A stretch of 6,303 nt of DNA from Methanothrix sp. (GTDB lineage: Archaea > Halobacteriota > Methanosarcinia > Methanotrichales > Methanotrichaceae), in NCBI GenBank assembly GCA_003162615.1, contig PMNG01000178.1:1-6303 (forward strand). Reading direction: 5' to 3'. Under the pieces are notes generated by a model. The model did not search any database and had not been told where the DNA came from. It worked only from the letters and a program-made list of their open reading frames with translations. How positions within the stretch are numbered: the stretch's first letter is position 1; each line of letters starts with the position of its first letter. Positions 1 through 4,574 of the stretch are shown here, one piece after another. Position numbers and translations under genes: made by a program.

Positions 1-1136
1 ATGTCATCTTTAGCATCCAGATTCGAGACGGAGTTTACGTCTCCGGCAGCCTCTTAGATACCGGCTGGCTGGTGAGCCACATGTTGCTCGGACTGGCTGG
101 GGTGCTACAAGCTAGCTCTTCGCCTATTGATCATTCAACAGCTCTGAGCGTCTTTCACAACAGGAGGACTATATGGGCTCCATACCTGCCATACCTGGGG
201 ATAGGAGCGGCTGCTATCCTTCTCGTCTGGGGTTATGACCACTCTCTTCACGTTCCCTTTTCTATCTTGGCAGGATCCATTTGTGTCTTTGTCGGGCTGA
301 TGGCAATCCGGCAGAAGATAACGTTAGATGATAACAACCAATTGCTGACAACAACACTCGCAGAGATCGAGCTGCGCAAGCAGGCAGAGGCATCTCTCCA
401 AAAGGCCCATGACGAGCTGGATCAGAGGGTGAAAGAGAGGACCACTGAGCTGGAGTCCAGGAACGCAGAGATGGAGCGATTCGTTTACACTGTTTCCCAC
501 GAACTGAGGTCTCCCCTCATCTCAGTTGGTGGCATTGTGGGTTTCCTGGAAAAAGATCTAGAGAATAAAGATGCACAGCGAATTGAGACTGACTTGAGGT
601 TGATCGGGGATGCTCTCACCAGAATGGATCAACTTCTGGGCGAAACTCTGGAGCTGTCCCGAATCGGTCGCATTGTGAACCCGCCAGAAGATGTCTCTTT
701 TAATGAGATCGCCTCAGAGGCCCTGGATCAGACTGGAGCGAGTATCAAGGCCAAAGGTGTGAATGTCTCTATGGCCGATGGCCTGCCGCTAGTTCGTGTC
801 GATAAGATGAGGATCGTGGAAGTGCTGGTAAACCTGATAGAAAACAGTGTTAAGTATATGGGTGACCAGCCTCATCCACGCATAGAGATAGGTTACCGGT
901 CTGATGAAGGACAGAAAATTTTCTTCGTCAGGGACAACGGCATTGGAATAGATCCGAGCCAGCACGATAAAGTCTTCGAGCTGTTCTATAAAGTGGACAA
1001 TAAAACCGAAGGGATAGGTGCTGGTTTGGCTATCATCAAGAGGATCATAGAGGTTCATGGCGGAAAGATCTGGATCGAGTCTGGCTTAGGAAAAGGATGC
1101 ACGGTATGCTTTACACTGCCTTTGGCCCAAGGGTAA
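1..1136 (+). CDS. Membrane-anchored sensor histidine kinase, 5' end outside window
   Basis: This is a sensor histidine kinase. The frame is open from base 3 with no stop, so the gene starts before the window; the GTG at 72 is only an internal candidate, because the codons before it read as part of the same membrane region (GVYVSGSLLDTGWL). Counting from that GTG, hydrophobic segments lie at about residues 4-14, 36-55 and 61-79. A charged coiled coil (about 85-135) leads into a HisKA domain with phosphoacceptor His143 in VSHELRSPL. The HATPase domain has the N box (Asn254, Asn257), G1 DNGIGID (288-294), F box FELFY (302-306) and G2 GIGAGL (314-319), so catalysis looks intact. There is no receiver domain, so it should pass phosphate to a separate partner that is not identifiable here. 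The signal is unknown. The gene ends at TAA 1134-1136 and no terminator is obvious. The kinase assignment is firm; the membrane topology is only partly visible. Confidence 0.93.
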   Translation, partial: VIFSIQIRDGVYVSGSLLDTGWLVSHMLLGLAGVLQASSSPIDHSTALSVFHNRRTIWAPYLPYLGIGAAAILLVWGYDHSLHVPFSILAGSICVFVGLMAIRQKITLDDNNQLLTTTLAEIELRKQAEASLQKAHDELDQRVKERTTELESRNAEMERFVYTVSHELRSPLISVGGIVGFLEKDLENKDAQRIETDLRLIGDALTRMDQLLGETLELSRIGRIVNPPEDVSFNEIASEALDQTGASIKAKGVNVSMADGLPLVRVDKMRIVEVLVNLIENSVKYMGDQPHPRIEIGYRSDEGQKIFFVRDNGIGIDPSQHDKVFELFYKVDNKTEGIGAGLAIIKRIIEVHGGKIWIESGLGKGCTVCFTLPLAQG

Positions 1137-1348
1137 AGGTCAATCATAGGAGATCTCGACTCTAATATTAATAGGGCCAGCGAATTGTGCAGGAGCGCTT
1201 TGTATATCGTCCAATGTGCTTTATCGCAGCGTAACTCAGATATCTAAGGTGACAGGGTTGTAGCTAATGTATCGAGAATTTTCTTATAGGATCTTGAATA
1301 GATGACTGGAAAGAACGTGTATTCAGAAATAGCTATCATAAAGGTAAT
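1137..1348. other. Intergenic stretch without recognisable genes
   Basis: This lies between the first kinase and the tRNA-Leu remnant. I see no convincing frame, promoter or repeat. The kinase frame happens to stay open for 36 codons after its stop (to the TAA at 1245-1247), but the encoded residues match nothing I know and this is probably chance. Confidence 0.5.
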
Positions 1349-1404
1349 TGGTGCGGGGGGGTGGGAGTCGAACCCGCGAACACCTTCGTGACAGGGTCCT
1401 AAGC
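1349..1404 (-). pseudogene. tRNA-Leu (UAG) 3' half, remnant or attachment site
   Basis: Read on the - strand this is the 3' half of a leucine tRNA. It has the anticodon loop CTTAGGA (1403-1397, anticodon TAG), 3' anticodon stem CCCTG (1396-1392), a class II variable arm CAC-GAAG-GTG (1390-1381), T-loop TTCGACT (1372-1366) flanked by GCGGG and CCCAC, acceptor strand CCCCCGC and an encoded ACCA (1352-1349). The 5' half is missing: the bases before the loop, CCGAG, pair at only three of five positions with CCCTG, and no D-arm with a GG loop is present. A GCGAGGG at 1428-1434 could pair with six of seven acceptor bases, but what lies between is not tRNA-like. The T-stem has a C-A mismatch and there is one extra C before the acceptor strand, so even this half is degenerate. 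Such 3' halves are typically left where an element integrates into a tRNA gene. An intact copy is not in the window. Confidence 0.75.
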
Positions 1405-1504
1405 TCGGCTCGAAACTTCGCTTCCCTCCCTCGCTCTGAGCATATCGATTCTGTTAGCTGGGAATATCTAATCCATCAAAGTCCAGATCCCTGACTGCCT
1501 CGCG

Positions 1505-1678
1505 ATGAATAAAAAATTGAGGCAGAATCTACAGATTAACTGGGAGATACAACGCCTTCCAGATAAAAATTGGTGTGGTAGTCCGATTGGTTATACGCTA
1601 AATAAATCTGGAATATTGACCCCATTCGACTATGCAAATGATGGTGTATGGACTCCAGTATCTGAAAATATTTACTAG
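1505..1678 (+). CDS. Small orphan ORF, 57 residues, possible gene remnant
   Basis: ATG 1505 to TAG 1676-1678 encodes 57 residues. The frame is open back to a stop at 1469-1471, so it could also be the tail of a longer ancestral gene. The composition is protein-like, with three Trp, several Asn, and stretches such as WEIQRLPDKNWCGSPIGY and FDYANDGVWTPV, rather than the Ser/Arg-rich look of most chance frames. There is no Shine-Dalgarno motif and only weak AT-rich DNA upstream, no signal peptide and no membrane segment. I do not recognise the family. It sits just to the right of the tRNA-Leu remnant, where the interior of an integrated element would be expected. Whether it is translated is uncertain. 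Confidence 0.3.
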   Translation: MNKKLRQNLQINWEIQRLPDKNWCGSPIGYTLNKSGILTPFDYANDGVWTPVSENIY

Positions 1679-1897
1679 GCGAGAAAATTAGTCAGGCAAG
1701 TCGTGCGTCCACTCCTATCCTTCGCAAATTGACTTTTGCCTCTCTCCTTGAATCGTTATTTGGATGTGATCCCGAGCCAGCCAGTTACGGAAGCGCCAAG
1801 GGTATTTGTCTTAGAGGTATGCAAAGGGAGAGATGACCAGAGAGCAGTATATGCAGTTGAACGAAGGTCCCGCATGAATTTTGTACAAACTCATCCG
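1679..1897. other. Intergenic stretch with one copy of a diverged short repeat
   Basis: No gene is supported here. The notable item is 1776-1802, which matches 3975-4001 at 22 of 27 bases in the same orientation. On the - strand both copies encode a related peptide, PWRFRNWL here and PWCFGNWL there. In this copy the frame is short and has stops on both sides. Confidence 0.4.
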
Positions 1898-1905
1898 TTT
1901 AAATA
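1898..1905 (+). promoter_or_regulatory. Archaeal TATA box for the secreted repeat protein
   Basis: TTTAAATA lies about 35 bases before the ATG at 1936. With the usual archaeal spacing of about 25 bases, transcription would start near 1926, giving a leader of only about 10 bases. No strong Shine-Dalgarno is present before the ATG, only GTAGAGA, which fits a short-leader mRNA. Confidence 0.5.
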
Positions 1906-1935
1906 CGTTTAATGCAATAAAGCCCAAAGTAGAGA

Positions 1936-2595
1936 ATGAAAAATGGATGGGTGAAACAATTGAAGTTGATCTATTTGGCCTTCTGGGTTGTATTTACTTT
2001 TTCGATAACTAACTCCTTAGCACAGTTAACCGACGTATCGGAAACCCCCACGCAAGGTATCTTTGGAGATAGCGGTTTTCAAACAACGACACCTGCTGAA
2101 ACTCCCTCGCAACAAGTATTTGAAATTGGCTTAAATTCGTCATCAGGGACCCAGACTCCAACGCAATCGGCCTACGAAATTGGATTAGCCCCAACGTCGC
2201 TAGGAACTCCAACGCAATCAGCAGACCAAGCTGGAATTAGTCAAGCACCTCCAGAAACTCCTGCAATCAAAGGGGGATCAGTTGTTGTTAATACAGTGAT
2301 GGTATCTGGAGTCACTAAAGAAGGCGACGGCATGCTGGTTAAAGTGGAAGGCAATGGAACGTCTTCTGCGACGAATCTTACGAGCTGGAGACTTGCGCTG
2401 AATAATGAAACCAACACAACATATACATTCCCGGATTTTACCTTGCAACCAAAATCCGTTGTTAGCCTCCATACCCAAAAAGGAGAAAATACGCCAAACG
2501 ATCTATTTGGTAGTAATTTCATCTGGAATGGTACTCGCGATGTCGAATTGTTGAACTCTGCAGGGACGCAGATATCAGAATATCGTCTCAAATAA
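1936..2595 (+). CDS. Secreted protein: TPTQ repeat tract plus lamin-tail-like domain
   Basis: This 219-residue protein has a Sec signal peptide: basic Lys/Trp start, hydrophobic core at about residues 11-24, and likely cleavage after SLAQ (about residue 30). Residues 36-110 are a low-complexity tract in which TPTQ or TPSQ recurs at 37, 56, 74 and 91, with a weaker TPA at 108; spacing shrinks 19, 18, 17, 17, and each unit carries a short hydrophobic motif such as FEIGL, YEIGL or QAGI. Residues 115-219 resemble the lamin-tail (LTD) immunoglobulin-like fold: a beta strand VNTVMVSG, then LTSWRLALNN (Trp151), TFPDFTLQPKSVVSL, and a terminal WNGTRDVELLNSAG-type strand pair. Six N-x-S/T sequons (67, 140, 147, 157, 160, 198) suggest surface glycosylation. 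There is no membrane anchor at the C-terminus. A role in surface or extracellular binding is inferred; no catalytic site is seen. It has its own promoter and no operon partner. Confidence 0.85.
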   Translation: MKNGWVKQLKLIYLAFWVVFTFSITNSLAQLTDVSETPTQGIFGDSGFQTTTPAETPSQQVFEIGLNSSSGTQTPTQSAYEIGLAPTSLGTPTQSADQAGISQAPPETPAIKGGSVVVNTVMVSGVTKEGDGMLVKVEGNGTSSATNLTSWRLALNNETNTTYTFPDFTLQPKSVVSLHTQKGENTPNDLFGSNFIWNGTRDVELLNSAGTQISEYRLK

Positions 2596-2600
2596 TTTTT
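2596..2600 (+). terminator. Oligo-T run directly after the secreted-protein stop
   Basis: TTTTT follows the TAA stop at once. Archaeal RNA polymerase often terminates at short T runs without a hairpin, so this may end the transcript. A five-base run is weak evidence. Confidence 0.3.
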
Positions 2601-3029
2601 AAATCGGTTTCAAGGTCATGAAAGCCTAATTACCTTTAGTTAAGACCAAGTTACACCAAATGATGGTCCTTTCTGCCTAATGACGAATTATTTTAACTTA
2701 TTTTGACCTGTAACTGAGTAACTGAGAAAATAAGAAGTTCCTTAGGCCTATTCTATCCCCACACCGTGTAGGAATTTGGTTATCCTAATTATTATCGACT
2801 GAAAACAGTATTATACTCCGTATATCGGGAATGATCGCGGTTAACTCCGTACAAGGTCTGTACACTCGGGACAGGTCAGGCATAAGGCATAGAGATCCTG
2901 AGGCCTCGACTTCGGGCGGTGAAGTCACACGTTTCATTTAAGTGGGGGCATAGCCGGTTGCTCTTGACAGGCAGATCAATGTAGGGCAGAATCTCGACCG
3001 CCTACCGGTGAAAGCATGATTCCATAAAG
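2601..3029. other. Long intergenic region, possible IS200/IS605-type end
   Basis: No intact gene is seen. An 8-base tandem TAACTGAG occurs at 2711-2726. A perfect 6-bp stem GACTTC/GAAGTC with loop GGGCGGT lies at 2908-2926 and is followed by AC. Around it, short + strand frames (about 2846-2935) faintly resemble the tail of an IS200/IS605-type TnpB protein, but they contain stops and the resemblance is weak. CCGGT (2954-2958) and ACCGG (3004-3008) can pair across 45 bases, and CTACCG (3002-3007) can pair with CGGTAG (3039-3044), so the right part may be structured as RNA. Confidence 0.35.
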
Positions 3030-3073
3030 GAAATAAGACGGTAGCCAGGTGAGATACGTCCTGGCCTTATTTC
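3030..3073 (-). terminator. Long hairpin downstream of the 109-residue ORF
   Basis: GAAATAAG (3030-3037) and GCCAGG (3044-3049) are both complementary to the continuous stretch 3060-3073 (CCTGGC followed by CTTATTTC). Together they form 14 base pairs with a 6-base bulge (3038-3043) and a 10-base loop. On the - strand this starts within the TGA stop codon of the 109-residue gene, so it would cap its mRNA as a 3' hairpin. Whether it stops transcription or stabilises the RNA end is inference. Confidence 0.5.
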
Positions 3074-3401
3074 ATCGATTAGAGTAAGGCCAAAATGAGT
3101 AAGCTGCACCAGGAAGAGGCGTTGATATTCCATCATAGGTAGCCTCTAAATCCGCCGCTTTTTCTGCATAAGCTAACTGTATGCCTGCTTCTATAGCTCT
3201 TACAGTCGAAATATTCCAATCATAAAGACGTGCATCGTAGTACAGATTCAACAGCGCACCTTCTTCAGTGCCGGGCTGCCCAACCGTGTACAGGAAGGAT
3301 TCAACATCCTTTTCATGCGCTCCACGACGCGATGCAAACTCTTCGATCTCAATAGACGACAATGTATGCACTAAGTCACCCTCTGGAATAGTCTCGCTCA
3401 C
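3072..3401 (-). CDS. Orphan acidic protein, 109 residues
   Basis: A GTG start at 3401-3399 is chosen because the frame closes at a TAA (3417-3419) only five codons upstream and holds no other start there. The product is soluble and acidic, with no signal peptide or membrane segment. The middle, about residues 20-80, looks like a helical domain: IEIEEFASRRG, VESFLYTVGQPG, then LLNLYYDARLYDWN, then STVRAIEAGIQLAYAEKA. The C-terminus is Pro/Tyr/Trp-rich (about 93-107). Base usage and residue balance look like real coding DNA, and the stop sits at the foot of a strong hairpin, which supports a genuine gene. I do not recognise the family. It stands alone in the accessory stretch, on the same strand as the right-hand signalling genes but more than 600 bases from them, so the context gives no function. 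Confidence 0.6.
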   Translation of the reverse strand: MSETIPEGDLVHTLSSIEIEEFASRRGAHEKDVESFLYTVGQPGTEEGALLNLYYDARLYDWNISTVRAIEAGIQLAYAEKAADLEATYDGISTPLPGAAYSFWPYSNR

Positions 3402-3475
3402 GGATCGGTAGATAGCTTACTGAAAATAACCTGGGCCCGCGATGGGCAGACTATGATCGTAACGAGTAATCAAAG

Positions 3476-3481
3476 TATAAA
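3476..3481 (-). promoter_or_regulatory. Possible TATA box for the 109-residue ORF
   Basis: On the - strand TTTATA within AAAAATTTATAC lies about 75 bases before the GTG start, predicting a leader of about 50 bases. No Shine-Dalgarno is evident before the GTG, so this assignment is tentative. Confidence 0.3.
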
Positions 3482-3484
3482 TTT

Positions 3485-3595
3485 TTATGGATGACCAGAG
3501 TTACGGACTTTAGAACTTCTTGCCACTAAATCAATCTCTTCAAGCTTCTCAATACCGACCTTCTTGACATTGGGTTTCCAGATCTTTGCAGGCAT
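3485..3595 (-). CDS. Candidate 36-residue ORF, possible gene tail
   Basis: ATG 3595-3593 to TAA 3487-3485 encodes 36 residues with a coding-like Lys/Glu/Ile/Val pattern, including KIWKPNVKKVGIEKLEEIDL, which would form an amphipathic helix. The frame is open for several codons upstream of the ATG. There is no Shine-Dalgarno, and neighbouring frames on the same strand (for example 3545-3690) also give protein-like stretches interrupted by stops, so this may be the C-terminal end of a decayed gene rather than a small protein. Family unknown. Confidence 0.25.
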   Translation of the reverse strand: MPAKIWKPNVKKVGIEKLEEIDLVARSSKVRNSGHP

Positions 3596-3922
3596 CCGTG
3601 CTGTGCGCTGACAGTTCTTTATCCTGCTTTCCGCTCTCGGGTGAAGATAGCATTATCGCAGTCTCAGGAACTTCTGCCTGAAGCTTCAGTCAGGCCCCTG
3701 GGGCTTTCTGCCATCACTTGCATACACTATTTGTGCTTGCTAGGCCAGGTTGCTACCTGAGAAAGAATTGCATCACACTTAGTCTGACCCAAGAGACTAC
3801 TGTACCTTGATGTGGGCTGACAGCTAGGGCGAAGTCTCCCTTGCGATGTGGCATAGTTCGGAATGGGCCGCTGTGTGAAGGATCTGGTCAACATAAACCC
3901 TGCCTCATTCAGCTAATCTGCT
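3596..3922. other. Region of broken reading frames, likely decayed DNA
   Basis: No intact gene is supported. On the - strand, frames of 30 to 60 codons follow each other with stops and apparent frame changes: one runs from about 3917 down to 3741, and another from about 3690 down to 3545. None carries a motif I recognise. The simplest reading is a degenerated gene or plain spacer. Confidence 0.35.
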
Positions 3923-4036
3923 TTACGATTGACATCCGTCCCACTGGGCCAAGTTGCCAAGAGATCGTCGCCAGGTCAGCCAGTTGCCAAAGCACCAAGG
4001 GGATAGGGCGAAGAACACTTTGGCCACATTTTTCAT
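3923..4036 (-). CDS. 37-residue Trp-rich ORF overlapping the receiver gene by ATGA
   Basis: Its ATG (4036-4034) overlaps the TGA stop (4035-4033) of the receiver protein in an ATGA arrangement, the usual form of translational coupling. It ends at TAA 3925-3923. The 37-residue product has four Trp and a basic middle; residues 13-20 read PWCFGNWL, followed by TWRRSLGN. The DNA for this motif is a diverged repeat of 1776-1802. There are no other homology clues. It could be a real coupled small protein, the end of a repeat element that happens to be open, or chance. Confidence 0.25.
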   Translation of the reverse strand: MKNVAKVFFALSPWCFGNWLTWRRSLGNLAQWDGCQS

Positions 4037-4434
4037 GTCCGAAAATGAGATCGCTGATAATTTCTCAAGATTGCGCCAAACTCATCAATCCTAATGGGTT
4101 TTAGGATGAAATCGTCCATGCCTGCTTCGAGACATTTCTGCTTCATACCGGGAAGAGCATAAGCGGTGACGGCTATTATTTTTGGCCCATTCTGGAAGAG
4201 TTTGCGAATCTGCCTGGTAGCTTCTAATCCATCCATTTCTGGCAGGCCTACGTTCATCAGGATTAGGTCATACCAATTGTGCTTAAGGGCAACCAACACT
4301 TCAATGCCATTTAGTGCTGTATCAGCTCTGTATCCCAGGTGTTTGAGCATAGCCAGAATTACCTTTTGATTTAATTCGTTATCCTCCGCTATTAAGATAC
4401 GCGTATGCCTAACACTGGCGAGGTTTTCTACCAA
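4033..4434 (-). CDS. Stand-alone receiver-domain protein lacking the phosphoacceptor Asp
   Basis: The product is 133 residues, almost exactly one CheY-like receiver domain with no output domain. The acidic pocket Glu17/Asp18 (AEDN), Thr90 and Lys112 (LKPI) are present, but the phosphorylation site reads LILMNVGLPEMDG: Asn61 (codon AAC) stands where Asp is expected. It should therefore not be phosphorylated in the normal way and may act as a fixed-state or phosphate-independent regulator, or be on the way to decay. Its nearest visible relative is the receiver of the hybrid kinase upstream (about 65 of 118 positions identical by eye), so the two probably arose by duplication. The start is TTG (4434-4432): a TAA codon directly precedes it in frame, GGGGAG lies 4 bases upstream (4444-4439), and no other start precedes the domain core. 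It has its own TATA box, so it can be expressed apart from the hybrid kinase. Confidence 0.85.
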   Translation of the reverse strand: MVENLASVRHTRILIAEDNELNQKVILAMLKHLGYRADTALNGIEVLVALKHNWYDLILMNVGLPEMDGLEATRQIRKLFQNGPKIIAVTAYALPGMKQKCLEAGMDDFILKPIRIDEFGAILRNYQRSHFRT

Positions 4435-4466
4435 TTAACTCCCCACTCTAATATACGTACTAATAG

Positions 4467-4474
4467 TATATAAA
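4467..4474 (-). promoter_or_regulatory. Archaeal TATA box of the stand-alone receiver
   Basis: TTTATATA on the - strand matches the archaeal consensus and lies about 37 bases before the TTG start. Transcription would begin near 4446, just ahead of the GGGGAG ribosome site at 4444-4439. Confidence 0.55.
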
Positions 4475-4501
4475 AATCCGGTATTGGTAATTCTTATGCT
4501 C

Positions 4502-4506
4502 AAAAA
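4502..4506 (-). terminator. T5 run between hybrid kinase and receiver gene
   Basis: On the - strand CCCTTTTTG lies about 70 bases after the hybrid-kinase stop and before the receiver's TATA box. It may end the kinase transcript and separate the two units. Confidence 0.3.
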
Positions 4507-4541
4507 GGGTGTCAGGAGGTGGGTAAACAACGCCCCTCAAT

Positions 4542-4571
4542 GTCATATGCCTATCCGCTAGGGCCAATGAC
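4542..4571 (-). terminator. Hairpin just after the hybrid-kinase stop
   Basis: GTCAT (4542-4546) pairs with ATGAC (4567-4571), and inside it GCCTA (4549-4553) pairs with TAGGGC (4559-4564) with one bulged G, around a 5-base loop. It starts 3 bases after the TGA stop on the - strand, so a role at the 3' end of the mRNA is plausible. Confidence 0.35.
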
Positions 4572-4574
4572 TTT

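Noticed and set aside
789..1058. Open frame of 89 codons on the - strand inside the first kinase
   Set aside because: It lies wholly opposite the conserved HATPase domain; it is a shadow of real coding sequence.
1137..1247. Continuation of the first kinase's frame for 36 codons after its TAA
   Set aside because: The domain is complete before the stop and the extension resembles nothing; there is no sign of a readthrough signal.
1349..1440. A complete functional tRNA using GCGAGGG (1428-1434) as the 5' acceptor strand
   Set aside because: The bases between lack a D-loop GG and a pairing anticodon stem, so only the 3' half is supported.
2009..2591. Three - strand frames opposite the secreted protein
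   Set aside because: The + strand frame has a signal peptide, repeats and a domain; the opposite frames have no features and overlap each other.
2711..2726. Tandem TAACTGAG twice
   Set aside because: Two 8-base copies are too short to call a meaningful repeat; nothing else extends it.
1834..3500. Shared 11-mer GATGACCAGAG near 1834 and 3490
   Set aside because: Matches of this length are expected by chance in 6 kb and the flanks do not align.
3841..4104. 87-codon + strand frame
   Set aside because: Its last quarter is antisense to the receiver gene, its composition is Cys/Ser/Arg-rich like a chance frame, and no start signal is seen.
4166..4369. 67-codon + strand frame opposite the stand-alone receiver
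   Set aside because: It is entirely antisense to a clear receiver domain.
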